This document shows, piece by piece, positions 42,751 through 52,285 of a stretch of 53,771 nt of DNA (position 1 is its first letter; each line of letters starts with the position of its first letter). The notes under the pieces were generated by a model that worked only from the letters and a program-made list of their open reading frames with translations, made no database searches and had not been told where the DNA came from. Position numbers and translations under genes: made by a program. The DNA comes from Acidithiobacillus sp. (GTDB lineage: Bacteria > Pseudomonadota > Gammaproteobacteria > Acidithiobacillales > Acidithiobacillaceae). The stretch is taken from contig DAHXMJ010000020.1 of the NCBI GenBank assembly GCA_027365525.1, positions 1-53,771 of the forward strand. The letters are read 5' to 3'.

Positions 42751-43564
42751 GTGCCCGTTCGGCATCCCCGGTTTCCACAACCATCACCCCGTGGGGTTCA
42801 AGATGGGCTGGGGCCTGATCCAGGAGCGGCAGAAGGCAGGAAAGACCGTCCTCCCCAGCCGCAAGTGCAAGACGGGGTTCATGACGGTACTCTGGTGGCA
42901 GGTCCGCCATGGCATCTGCGTCCACATAGGGAGGATTGCTGACCAGAAGATCGTATTTCTGGCCAGACAATGCCGAGAAAAGATCGGACTGCAGGAGATG
43001 GACCCGGTCCTCAAGTCCATGGCGGCGGATATTTTCTGCTGCCAGGGCCAGTGCATCGGAAGAAATGTCCACGGCGTCTACCACAGCTCCAGGAAACCGA
43101 GATGCAAGGGCAACAGCCATGCACCCGGATCCGGTTCCAATTTCCAGAATCCGGGATATGCGGCCAATATCCACCCAGGGAGAAAAGCCTTCTTCAATAA
43201 AAGGTTCCAGCAGGCTTCTGGGGATCAGTACGCGCTCATCAACGGCAAACCGTTTCCCGGCAAACCAGGCCTCACCCAGAACGTAGGCGGCAGGACGGCG
43301 GAGAATTTCCCTCTGGTAAAAGGCACGCAGCACCTTTTCCACCTCGGAAGCCGTGAGCCGGGCCGGAAGACAGTTTCCGAGGTCCTCCGGCTCGAGGGAC
43401 AGCGTCCTTGCAACCAGAACCGCGGCCTCATCCCGGGGATTCTGGTAGCCCTGTGAGCAGTCAAGTCCGGCAGCGGCAAACCGGCTATGGCCATAGCGCC
43501 ACAGATCGCCAACAGTGTGCAGGCCCTGCGCGGCAGCACAGTAAGTGGACCAGTGCATGTTCAT
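42662..43564 (-). CDS. prmB: Ribosomal protein L3 glutamine N5-methyltransferase
   Basis: RRPAAYVLGEAWFAGKRFAVDERVLIPRS, LEIGTGSGCMAVALA, LLVSNPPYVDADAM. Confidence 0.92.
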   Translation of the reverse strand: MNMHWSTYCAAAQGLHTVGDLWRYGHSRFAAAGLDCSQGYQNPRDEAAVLVARTLSLEPEDLGNCLPARLTASEVEKVLRAFYQREILRRPAAYVLGEAWFAGKRFAVDERVLIPRSLLEPFIEEGFSPWVDIGRISRILEIGTGSGCMAVALASRFPGAVVDAVDISSDALALAAENIRRHGLEDRVHLLQSDLFSALSGQKYDLLVSNPPYVDADAMADLPPEYRHEPRLALAAGEDGLSCLLPLLDQAPAHLEPHGVMVVETGDAERALMDRFPDLPLVWLDHPAGGSGVFVYLGEG

Positions 43565-44322
43565 GCAATCTCCAGCCAGACGGGACAGTGGTCAGAACCC
43601 GTCACTTCTGTCGCAATGCCACTTCCCCGCACCCGGTCGAGGAAGCTGGCATGAACCCAGAAATAGTCCAGCCGCCATCCAACATTGCGCTCCCGGGCTG
43701 CCGTTCGGCGGCTCCACCAGGAATAGGTCTGTACATTGGGGTGCAGATACCGGAAAACATCAACCCATCCGGCTTCCTCCCAGCGGTCCAGCCAGGCCCG
43801 CTCTTCGGGAAGAAACCCGGAAATCCGCACGTTTTCCGCCGGACGGGCCAGATCTATCGGATGATGTGCCGTGTTCACATCCCCACAGAAAATGACCCTG
43901 CGTCCTGCACCCACCCTGCCATTAACATGTTCAAGGAAGGACGCATAAAAATCCAGCTTGTACTGCAGCCGTTCCGGATCTTTTTTCCCATTGGGGAAAT
44001 ATACGTTATAGAGATCGAAATCTCCGCAGTCGTGGACCAGAACCCGTCCTTCGCGGTCGAACGCCGGAACCCCCAGACCAGCCTGGACCAGGGTACAGGG
44101 CTCCCGGCTGAAGGTGGCAACACCACTATACCCGGGGCGCTCGGAAACTGCCCAGTCCCCCTCATACCCGGAAAGGGAGCGTTCTGGTTCCGCCAGCCGG
44201 CCGGGACTCACGCGGGTTTCCTGGAGGCAGAGAACATCCGGACGGGTACCCGCTACCCATTCCCGCAGCCCCTGGCGCAGAGCCGAGCGCCAGCCGTTGA
44301 CGTTCCAGCTGTACAGCCGCAT
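43561..44322 (-). CDS. Exodeoxyribonuclease III family AP endonuclease (copy 1)
   Basis: MRLYSWNVNGWRSALRQGL, LCLQETR, NVYFPNGKKDPERLQYKLDFY, GDVNTAHHPIDLARP, GSDHCPVWLEI. Confidence 0.92.
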   Translation of the reverse strand: MRLYSWNVNGWRSALRQGLREWVAGTRPDVLCLQETRVSPGRLAEPERSLSGYEGDWAVSERPGYSGVATFSREPCTLVQAGLGVPAFDREGRVLVHDCGDFDLYNVYFPNGKKDPERLQYKLDFYASFLEHVNGRVGAGRRVIFCGDVNTAHHPIDLARPAENVRISGFLPEERAWLDRWEEAGWVDVFRYLHPNVQTYSWWSRRTAARERNVGWRLDYFWVHASFLDRVRGSGIATEVTGSDHCPVWLEIA

Positions 44323-44601
44323 CTAGCGCACTACCCGGACAGCCAGAAATTCTCCCTGCGCCTGCAGCTTTTCCAGCAGCTGGCGTCCGGCCAGGGCATC
44401 GACCGAAGTCTCCGGCAGCATTGTCAGCCCTTCCGCGGCAATACTGGGACTGAGCACGCCATGGCGCAGGGCAAGGTGGTAGAGCACCTGAACACTAAGA
44501 GCATTTTCCGGGCTGTTTTCCATGGCTTCCATCAGGCGGGCCGCAGGCCCGCCGTAGAAAAACAGCCTGCGGATTCCTTCTGCAGAGGGTAACGCTGTCA
44601 T
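44323..44601 (-). CDS. Hypothetical protein (92 aa)
   Basis: ORF between xth-like gene and rlmJ, start overlaps rlmJ stop; MTALPSAEGIRRLFFYGGPAARLMEAMENSPENALSVQVLYHLALRHG. Confidence 0.6.
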   Translation of the reverse strand: MTALPSAEGIRRLFFYGGPAARLMEAMENSPENALSVQVLYHLALRHGVLSPSIAAEGLTMLPETSVDALAGRQLLEKLQAQGEFLAVRVVR

Positions 44602-45506
44602 GATCTTCCCTTTTTCCTTGTGTCCGGAACCGTTTTCCCCCCCAGACGCTGCTGGCCATGGAAGGCAGGGTCTGTGGCGGCCAGTTTGGGGAAAGCAGCC
44701 ATCCGGAGAGACCAAAATCCCCGTCCATCCGGTTCCGAAAGCTCTGGTCCCATCTGGCTGAGTGCTGCGGCAAGCTGCTCCCGGAGGCCCCATGGGGGAC
44801 GGACCATCAGCAGGCCTGAACCAATGAGGCGGTCACGGCCTTCTTCCGGTGCCTGGAGCAGCTCCACTATCTCAAAGCCAAAATGGGGGCGCAGGGCCTG
44901 CCAGAGGCGTGTGATTCTTCCCCGGATTTTGACAGGGTACCAGACCAGGAAAACCCCCTGGGGCCAACGGCGCTGCGCGGTGACCAGAGCGTCCCCCAGG
45001 CGCTCCCATTCGTCCGGGGCCTCATAGGGCGGATCCAGAAGTACCAGGCCCCTGCCTTCCACTGGAGGGAGATGGGCATGGAGGCATCCATAACCATCCT
45101 CCTGCAGCACACTGGTCCGAGATCTCCCCTGCAATTCTTCCCGCAGGGATCTCCAGGGGACCGCCTGCGACTCACAGACCACCAGATGGTCCTCCGGACG
45201 CAAAAGGCGGGCTGCCAGGAGCGGCGATCCCGGATACTGTGCAAGGTGGCCATCCACAGCGCCTCCGGAGAGCAGATCCAGCCAGGGACGCAGGGCACCA
45301 AGTTCCCTGCGCCGGCTCCAGAGTCTGGAAATTCCCGATTCATGCTCACCTCCAGCCTGCAGGGCATACTTTCCTGCCCCCGCATGGGTGTCCAGGTAGA
45401 ATAGCGGGGCATCCTTGCGCAGCAGATGCTGCAAGGCAAGCACTAGGGACAGGTGCTTGAAGCAGTCCGGCGCATTTCCCGCGTGATACTGGTGCTGGTA
45501 GTTCAT
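44598..45506 (-). CDS. rlmJ: 23S rRNA (adenine2030-N6)-methyltransferase
   Basis: MNYQHQYHAGNAPDCFKHLSLVLALQHL, LDTHAGAGKYAL, LLDPPYEAPDEWERL. Confidence 0.93.
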   Translation of the reverse strand: MNYQHQYHAGNAPDCFKHLSLVLALQHLLRKDAPLFYLDTHAGAGKYALQAGGEHESGISRLWSRRRELGALRPWLDLLSGGAVDGHLAQYPGSPLLAARLLRPEDHLVVCESQAVPWRSLREELQGRSRTSVLQEDGYGCLHAHLPPVEGRGLVLLDPPYEAPDEWERLGDALVTAQRRWPQGVFLVWYPVKIRGRITRLWQALRPHFGFEIVELLQAPEEGRDRLIGSGLLMVRPPWGLREQLAAALSQMGPELSEPDGRGFWSLRMAAFPKLAATDPAFHGQQRLGGKTVPDTRKKGRS

Positions 45507-45599
45507 GGCTCCCGTGTTCCCACTGTTCCGGGCTTGGCTTATTGCCGGGCTTTCGTCATGATAGCAGAAAGCTTTTGCGATCCTAGCCTGGAGAATGCC

Positions 45600-46202
45600 A
45601 TGCGCCTCTATGCCACTGCTACCAGCCCCTACGCCCGGAAAATCCGTATTGCCATCAGGGAAAAAGGCCTGGCCTGCGAAGTGGAGTGGGTCGACCTGCG
45701 TGCCCAGGACCATCCGGCCAGCCAGTACAATCCCCTGGGAAAAATCCCGGTGCTGGTCGACAGTGCGGGAGAAGCCATTTTCGATTCCACTGTCATCATC
45801 CAGTATCTGGAGCTGCTCCACCCTGAACCGGCCATCCTGCCAGCAGATCCCCGCGAGAAACTGTCCTGCCTGCGCCTGGAGGCACTGGCGGACGGCATCA
45901 TGGACAGCACGGTCGCATGGGTCATGGAACACCGCCGCAACGGCGAATGCCAGGATGGCATGATCCTTGAGAAAATGCGTAGCAAGGTTATGACGGCCCT
46001 GGCCTTCCTGCAGCAGGAGATCCGGAAATGGCCTGGAGCCCACGATGCCCTGGTCCTGGACCTGGCCCAGATTTCCACCATTGCCGCCATCGGATACGTG
46101 GATCTCCGGGCGCCAGAATTTCTTGTTCCCTATCAGGACCTGCACCAGTGGTACCAGCAGATGGGTCACCGTGCCAGTGTTGCCGAGACCGTGCCCGCCT
46201 AG
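45600..46202 (+). CDS. Glutathione S-transferase family protein
   Basis: MRLYATATSPYARKIRIAIREKGL, NPLGKIPVLV. Confidence 0.88.
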   Translation: MRLYATATSPYARKIRIAIREKGLACEVEWVDLRAQDHPASQYNPLGKIPVLVDSAGEAIFDSTVIIQYLELLHPEPAILPADPREKLSCLRLEALADGIMDSTVAWVMEHRRNGECQDGMILEKMRSKVMTALAFLQQEIRKWPGAHDALVLDLAQISTIAAIGYVDLRAPEFLVPYQDLHQWYQQMGHRASVAETVPA

Positions 46203-46214
46203 GGCCGGACCAGC

Positions 46215-46988
46215 ATGAAAATCGCCACGTGGAACGTCAATTCGCTAAAAGTCCGGCTGCCCCAGGTAACCGGCTGGCTTGAGGCCTGGCAGCCGGACGT
46301 GCTCTGCCTTCAGGAAACCAAACTGGAAGATGCGCACTTTCCAGCCGGCCAGCTGCTGGAAGCCGGGTATCACAGTATTTTCCATGGCCAGCCGGCCTAC
46401 AACGGAGTTGCCATTCTGAGCCGCGAGCCCGCCGTTGCCGTCCAGACGGGCTGGTCTGTGGAAGGTGACGCCCAGGCACGCCTCTGCAGCGCGACCTTCG
46501 GCGACATCCGGGTCCTGAACGTCTATGTACCCAACGGGCAGTCTCTCGACAGCGAAAAATATGCCTACAAACTGCGCTGGCTTGAACGCCTGCACACGCA
46601 TGTGGAGGAAGAGCTGGCACGCTGGCCGGCGCTGGTCCTGCTCGGTGATTTCAACATAGCTCCGGATGGACGGGACGTGTACGACCCGGAAGCGTGGGGA
46701 GAAGATGTACTCTGCTCCCCGGCGGAACGCCAAGCCCTCCAGGGCATCCAGTCCCTAGGGCTTCACGATGTTTTCCGCCAGCAGTACCCGGACACCCGGG
46801 CATGGAGCTGGTGGGATTACCGGGCAGGACGTTTCCGCCGGGACCAGGGCCTGCGGATTGATCTTATTCTGGCCTGCAGCACCCTCCTTCCGCGGGTCTG
46901 CAACGTCTCGATTGACCGTGAAACCCGGGCAGCCGAGCGTCCCTCCGACCACGCCCCGGTCTGCCTGCTGCTGGAGGACGGGTCCTGA
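46215..46988 (+). CDS. xthA: Exodeoxyribonuclease III (copy 2)
   Basis: MKIATWNVNSLKVRLPQV, LCLQETKLED, NVYVPNGQSLDSEKYAYKLRWL, GDFNIAPDGRDVYDP, SDHAPV. Confidence 0.93.
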   Translation: MKIATWNVNSLKVRLPQVTGWLEAWQPDVLCLQETKLEDAHFPAGQLLEAGYHSIFHGQPAYNGVAILSREPAVAVQTGWSVEGDAQARLCSATFGDIRVLNVYVPNGQSLDSEKYAYKLRWLERLHTHVEEELARWPALVLLGDFNIAPDGRDVYDPEAWGEDVLCSPAERQALQGIQSLGLHDVFRQQYPDTRAWSWWDYRAGRFRRDQGLRIDLILACSTLLPRVCNVSIDRETRAAERPSDHAPVCLLLEDGS

Positions 46989-47959
46989 TAGGAATTCTGC
47001 TAGTCAATCTCGGCACGCCGGATGCTCCCACCAGCAGTGCCCTGCGCCGTTACCTGCGGGAATTTCTGAGCGACCGGCGGGTGGTCGAACTCCCCTTCCT
47101 GCTCTGGTGGCCAATCCTGAACGGTCCGGTTCTGCTGTCCCGGCCACCCCGATCGGCGCGGGCCTACTCCCGCATCTGGCTTCCGGAGGGTTCTCCCCTG
47201 ATGGTTCACAGCCAGCGCCTGGCCAGCGGAATCCAGGAGTGCCTTGAGTCTGAGTCTCCCGGCCGCTACCAGGTAAGACTGGCCATGCGCTATGGACAGC
47301 CCTCCATCCCCGATGCCATGGAGGCATTCCGGAGCAGCGGATGCAGAAAAATTCTCGCCGTTCCCCTGTATCCCCAGTATGCGGCAGCGACTACCGCATC
47401 CACCTTTGATGCCATAACCAGGGTGGTGGGAAAATGGCGCGATGTTCCCGAACTGCGCTTTGTACACGACTGGCACAGCCATCCACTCTATATCGGTGCC
47501 ATTGCAAGGAGTATCCGCAGCTTCTGGCAGAAGGAGGGGGAGCCGGATCGCCTTCTTGTCTCTTTCCATGGACTGCCCAAACGGTCCTCTGCCCTGGGGG
47601 ACCCCTACGAGGCCCAGTGTGGAGAAACGGCCCGACTGCTGTCCCAGTCACTTGGGCTGTCCGATGGACAGTGGCTGCAGACCTTCCAGAGCCGCTTCGG
47701 CCCTGCCAAATGGCTGGGACCCGCTACCGACAGAACCCTGGAATCCCTGGGACGCAGCGGCCTGCGCCTGGTAGACTGTGTATGTCCAGGTTTCGCTGCA
47801 GACTGCCTTGAGACCCTGGAAGAAATCGCCATTGCCGGACGGGAGCTGTTTCTGCGGGCTGGGGGAGGATCCATGCGCTACATACCGGCCCTGAACAGTG
47901 ATCCGGAATGGGTCCGGGACTTTACCGAAATCATCGGCCACCACTGTCGCAGCTGGTGA
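46985..47959 (+). CDS. hemH: Ferrochelatase (non-canonical start)
   Basis: GILLVNLGTPDAPTSSALRRYLREFLSDRRVVELP; reading frame clearly extends upstream of the first ATG at 47081. Confidence 0.88.
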   Translation: MIGILLVNLGTPDAPTSSALRRYLREFLSDRRVVELPFLLWWPILNGPVLLSRPPRSARAYSRIWLPEGSPLMVHSQRLASGIQECLESESPGRYQVRLAMRYGQPSIPDAMEAFRSSGCRKILAVPLYPQYAAATTASTFDAITRVVGKWRDVPELRFVHDWHSHPLYIGAIARSIRSFWQKEGEPDRLLVSFHGLPKRSSALGDPYEAQCGETARLLSQSLGLSDGQWLQTFQSRFGPAKWLGPATDRTLESLGRSGLRLVDCVCPGFAADCLETLEEIAIAGRELFLRAGGGSMRYIPALNSDPEWVRDFTEIIGHHCRSW

Positions 47960-48039
47960 CCGTTTTTGCGCCCTGGCATGGGAGCGGTTACACTGCCTGC
48001 GGGGTTTCATTCACCCATCCGCCATGAGGAAAAGCCTCC

Positions 48040-48525
48040 ATGATCATCACCAGCGATACCGTCGTAACCCTGGATTACCGTCTGACCGACGACGAGGGAG
48101 AGGAACTGGACAGCTCTGAAGAAGGGGATCCCCTCGTTTATCTGCATGGACACCACGATATCATACCGGGTCTGGAAGCCGCTCTTGAGGGTCACAGGGC
48201 GGGAGACCAGCTGCAGGTGACCGTTTCTCCGGAAGAAGGCTATGGGGAATGGGACGAGGATCTTGTCGAGGTGGCTGGAAAAGGGGATTTTGACGAGCCC
48301 GGCGATCTTGAACTGGGCGCACAGTTCGAAATAGATACCGAGGAAGGGCCCAGAATCGCCACGGTGATCGACATCGAAGGGGATGAAATCACCGTGGATC
48401 TCAACCACCCACTTGCCGGAATGACCCTCCATTTTGCTGTATCGGTACTGGGTGTACGTGATGCGACCCCGGAGGAACTGGCACACGGGCACGCACATGG
48501 GGCAGGCGGACACGACCATGGCTGA
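48040..48525 (+). CDS. slyD: FKBP-type peptidyl-prolyl isomerase SlyD
   Basis: VVTLDYRLTDDEGEELDSS, YLHGHHDIIPGLEAAL, His-rich C-terminus. Confidence 0.93.
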   Translation: MIITSDTVVTLDYRLTDDEGEELDSSEEGDPLVYLHGHHDIIPGLEAALEGHRAGDQLQVTVSPEEGYGEWDEDLVEVAGKGDFDEPGDLELGAQFEIDTEEGPRIATVIDIEGDEITVDLNHPLAGMTLHFAVSVLGVRDATPEELAHGHAHGAGGHDHG

Positions 48526-48552
48526 GCATCCCCCTTTTCATTTTCCTGGCTG

Positions 48553-49722
48553 ATGCCTGCCGCAGGGCTGCGGATTCTTGGCCTCATGTCTGGCACCAGC
48601 GCGGATGGAATTGATGCCGCGCTGCTGGACTTTGCTCTGGATGGCCCCGGAACACTCCTGGGCCACTGGCATTTCCCCTACCCCGCATCCCTGCAGTCCG
48701 AGATTTTTCGGGTCCAGGAACGCCTGGATCTGGGCCAGGTGGCCAGGCTTGACCGGATACTGGGGAAACTGCATGGCCAGGCAGCAGCAAGTGTCATGGA
48801 AGAAGCCGGAAAAGCCAGCTGCGTGGCCATGCATGGACAAACCGTCTTCCACCGCCCCGGTGGCCCAGAGGGATCTACCCTGCAGATCGGCTGTGCTGCC
48901 GACGTGGCACTGGCGACATCCTGCACCATCATCCATGATTTCCGCCGCGCCGACGTTGCTGCGGGAGGCCAGGGGGCTCCCCTCGTCCCGCCCTACCACC
49001 AGGCCTGCTTTGCCCATGACCAGCCGGTTTGGATCCTCAATCTGGGGGGGGTCGCCAACATCACCTGGGTGCCCCCGAAAGGCAGCGACAGCCCGTTGCA
49101 GGCCTTTGATACCGGGCCCGGAAATGTCCTCCTGGATGCCGCAGTCTCCCTGCTCAGCGGCGGGAAACTGCGGATGGATCCCGATGGTTCCTGGGCTTCA
49201 CGCGGCCGGACAAACCGGCAGGTCCTGGCTTCCTGGCTGCAGATGGACTTTTTCCGCGCCCCCCCTCCCAAAAGCACCGGGCGCGAGCAGTTCCAGGGAG
49301 CCATGGTGCAGGACCTGTGGCAGTCCTGGAAAGGGAGCCCAGACGATTTTCTGGCTACCCTTACGGTACTCACTGCAGAAAGCGTGGCCCATGGAGCACG
49401 GACATGGACGCCGGGTGCCTCCCGGATGCTCGTCTTTGGCGGAGGGGCCAAAAATCTTTCCCTCCTGCGCGCCATCCAGGAAGCCCTTCCGGGGATTCTC
49501 GTGGAAGTGGGCGAGCATTCGCAGGCGATCCCCAGCCAGGCCCTGGAAGCCATGGCCTTTTCCTGGCTGGGAGGACAGTGCCTGCTGGGGAAAGCCCTGG
49601 GTCTGGCTTCTGTGACTGGCCAGAAACAGCCGGTAGTGCTGGGTCACATTCTGCCTGGTCCGGACTGGGCAGACCTGAATGCCAGGATCAGGGAAATGCT
49701 GGCGGGAATGGCTGAACCATGA
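48553..49722 (+). CDS. anmK: Anhydro-N-acetylmuramic acid kinase
   Basis: LGLMSGTSADGIDAALLDF, AMHGQTVFHRP, DTGPGNVLLDA. Confidence 0.95.
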   Translation: MPAAGLRILGLMSGTSADGIDAALLDFALDGPGTLLGHWHFPYPASLQSEIFRVQERLDLGQVARLDRILGKLHGQAAASVMEEAGKASCVAMHGQTVFHRPGGPEGSTLQIGCAADVALATSCTIIHDFRRADVAAGGQGAPLVPPYHQACFAHDQPVWILNLGGVANITWVPPKGSDSPLQAFDTGPGNVLLDAAVSLLSGGKLRMDPDGSWASRGRTNRQVLASWLQMDFFRAPPPKSTGREQFQGAMVQDLWQSWKGSPDDFLATLTVLTAESVAHGARTWTPGASRMLVFGGGAKNLSLLRAIQEALPGILVEVGEHSQAIPSQALEAMAFSWLGGQCLLGKALGLASVTGQKQPVVLGHILPGPDWADLNARIREMLAGMAEP

Positions 49723-50609
49723 TTTTGGATCCCCGGGAAAACGCGGGCAGGCCGGGCGGCAGTGCCATGGTCTGCGGCATCATCGGCCAGCCAGTTGGCC
49801 ACAGTCTTTCTCCCTGGATGCACCGCCTGTTTGCGGAGGAGAGCGGGCTGGATTTCCTTTATGCTCCCTTCCCTGTCCCGGAGAACCGTCTGGAAGAGGC
49901 CCTTTGCGGTCTTCAGGCTCTCGGCATCCGCGGAATCAATGTTACGGTTCCGTACAAGGAAGCCGTCCTTCCTTTTCTGGCAGACTGCTCCCCGACAGCC
50001 ACGGCCATTGGTGCCGTCAATACCCTGATTTTCTCGGAAACGGGGATTTTCGGGGACAACACCGATGCCACCGGCTTTTTCCGTGCGATCAACCGCCATG
50101 CCGGAACAGGGTGGCACGGACAGCCGGCACTGGTCATTGGCGCAGGGGGGGCCTCCCGGGCTATCGTGCATGCCCTCGCTTCCGGTAACGCGGCCCCGAT
50201 CTACCTTGCCAACCGCAGTGCGGAACGGGCCACCATCCTCGCCCGGGACTTTCCCCATCTTCCCATCCGCCCTATCCCCCTGACCACCAGGGACCTGACG
50301 CCCGTACTGCGGCAGACGGTCCTGGTTGTCAACGCCAGCAGCCGGGGGCTGAAGGGCGAGGGCCACCCGGAACTGGATCTTGGACTGCTGTCCGAATCTG
50401 GTATTGTGTGTGATATTGTGTACAGGCCACTGGAAACCCCCCTGCTGGCAGCAGCACGTGCAAACGGCCGGATAGCCGTAGATGGCTTGGGCATGCTGGT
50501 AGAACAGGGGGCGGAAAGTTTCCGCCTGTGGACGGGTGTGTCACCGGATACGGCTCTCGTCGAGGATCGCTTGCGTCTATGGCTCTCAACCCAGAAAACA
50601 ACCCTCTGA
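49719..50609 (+). CDS. aroE: Shikimate dehydrogenase
   Basis: GIIGQPVGHSLSPWMH, GINVTVPYKE, GDNTDATGF, VIGAGGASRAIVHAL. Confidence 0.95.
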   Translation: MILDPRENAGRPGGSAMVCGIIGQPVGHSLSPWMHRLFAEESGLDFLYAPFPVPENRLEEALCGLQALGIRGINVTVPYKEAVLPFLADCSPTATAIGAVNTLIFSETGIFGDNTDATGFFRAINRHAGTGWHGQPALVIGAGGASRAIVHALASGNAAPIYLANRSAERATILARDFPHLPIRPIPLTTRDLTPVLRQTVLVVNASSRGLKGEGHPELDLGLLSESGIVCDIVYRPLETPLLAAARANGRIAVDGLGMLVEQGAESFRLWTGVSPDTALVEDRLRLWLSTQKTTL

Positions 50610-52285
50610 CCCCCCTGCTCCGGGGCCTGGCAGCAGCTGGCCTTGCCAGCGAGGAGCATCTCCGTACCCTCGCGGTCGATCCCAAGAGAAACGGAAAACC
50701 GCTCCTGTTCCATCTGGTCGAACAGAAGGCATTTTCAGGCTCTGCCCTCATGGCGTACCTCTCCAGCCGCTACAACATCCCCATGCTGGATCTTGACGCA
50801 GCCGTACCGGATGATGGCGCCATCCACCTGATTGACCGCAAGCTGCTGGAACGGTACCAGGTTCTTCCCCTCTCGAGGCACCGGGACACCCTCTACCTGG
50901 CCATGGCCGACCCTACGGACTTCAAGGCCATGGAAGATATCAAGTTCAACGCTGGTGGCCTCCAGATCGTCCCCATTCTGGTGGAAACCGACAAGCTCGC
51001 GAAAACGGTTACCCGCCACATTACATCCGTAACTGGTGGATTTGACCAGTTTTTTTCAGAACCGTCCGGGGAAGAGACACAGGAAGAATTTGACCTCGTC
51101 ACCCAGAATGCGACGGGTGAGGATGCCCCCGTGGTACGCTTTGTCCAGCAGCTCCTTCTGGATGCCATCCAGAAGGGCGCTTCGGACATCCACATTGAAC
51201 CCTACGAGAAGGACATCCGCGTACGCTACCGCCTGGATGGCATTCTCCAGGATATCCTACATCCGCCCATGCCGCTGCGGGAAGGAGTGACTTCCCGCCT
51301 GAAGATACTGTGCCGCCTGGACATTTCCGAACGCCGACTGCCCCAGGACGGGCGCCTGAGGGTACGCATCCCACCTGCACGCATCATCGATTTCCGCGTC
51401 TCGTTCCTCCCGACCAGTTTCGGGGAAACCATTGTCATGCGCCTTCTGGACCCGGCCAGTTCGCGGGTACCCATCGAGGACCTGGGTTTCCTTCCGGAGC
51501 AGCGGCAGGCCTTCGAGGAGGCCATTCACAGTCCCTACGGGATGATTCTGGTAACCGGGCCGACCGGTTCCGGGAAAACCACCACCCTGTATACCGCACT
51601 CAACATTCTCAATACCGGCGATGTCAACATCAGCACGGCTGAAGATCCCGTGGAAATTCCCGTCTACGGAATCAACCAGGTAAACATCAATGAACGCATC
51701 GGGCTGAACTTTGCCACCGCCCTGCGCTCCTTTCTCCGCCAGGACCCGGACATTATCATGGTAGGTGAAGTCCGTGACCTGGAAACAGCAGAAACCGCCA
51801 TCAAGGCGGCGCAGACAGGGCATCTGGTCCTTGCGACGCTGCATACCAATGACGCGCCCCAGAGCCTGACCCGCCTGGAGAACATGGGTATCCCGACCTA
51901 CAACATCGCAGGTGCCGTGCACCTGGTCATGGCCCAGCGCCTGGTACGCCGGCTCTGTCCGGCCTGCCGGAAACCGGCCAAGATTCCCGAACAGGCGCTT
52001 CTGGAAGCCGGGTTCATCGAATCCGAGCTTCAGGGCTGGAAGCCCATGGGACCGGTGGGATGCGACCAGTGCAACAGCACCGGGTACAAGGGGCGCATGG
52101 GGCTGTACCAGGTAATGCCTGTCAGTGATGGCATGCGTGACATCATCATGCGTGGAGGAACCTCCATGGATCTTGCACGGCAGGCCTCGGCCGAAGGCAT
52201 CCTGAGCATGCGCCAGTCCGGTCTGAGACGTCTGAAAGAAGGCATGACAAGCCTGGAAGAAGTCCTCCGCGTAACCAGCCTCTGA
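50579..52285 (+). CDS. pilB: Type IV pilus assembly / type II secretion ATPase PilB/GspE
   Basis: GASDIHIEPYEKDIRVRYRLDG, GPTGSGKTTTLYTAL, RSFLRQDPDIIMVGEVRDLETAE, C-x2-C...C-x2-C zinc motif. Confidence 0.92.
   Translation: MALNPENNPLTPLLRGLAAAGLASEEHLRTLAVDPKRNGKPLLFHLVEQKAFSGSALMAYLSSRYNIPMLDLDAAVPDDGAIHLIDRKLLERYQVLPLSRHRDTLYLAMADPTDFKAMEDIKFNAGGLQIVPILVETDKLAKTVTRHITSVTGGFDQFFSEPSGEETQEEFDLVTQNATGEDAPVVRFVQQLLLDAIQKGASDIHIEPYEKDIRVRYRLDGILQDILHPPMPLREGVTSRLKILCRLDISERRLPQDGRLRVRIPPARIIDFRVSFLPTSFGETIVMRLLDPASSRVPIEDLGFLPEQRQAFEEAIHSPYGMILVTGPTGSGKTTTLYTALNILNTGDVNISTAEDPVEIPVYGINQVNINERIGLNFATALRSFLRQDPDIIMVGEVRDLETAETAIKAAQTGHLVLATLHTNDAPQSLTRLENMGIPTYNIAGAVHLVMAQRLVRRLCPACRKPAKIPEQALLEAGFIESELQGWKPMGPVGCDQCNSTGYKGRMGLYQVMPVSDGMRDIIMRGGTSMDLARQASAEGILSMRQSGLRRLKEGMTSLEEVLRVTSL

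Noticed and set aside
43408-44592. 394-aa + strand ORF
   Set aside because: Antisense to prmB/ExoIII coding frames that carry conserved motifs.
49044-49051. G8 in anmK (also G7 in aroE and C8 in pilS) as phase-variation tracts
   Set aside because: Shorter tracts in conserved housekeeping or regulatory genes are expected in GC-rich DNA; only the longest tracts are reported.
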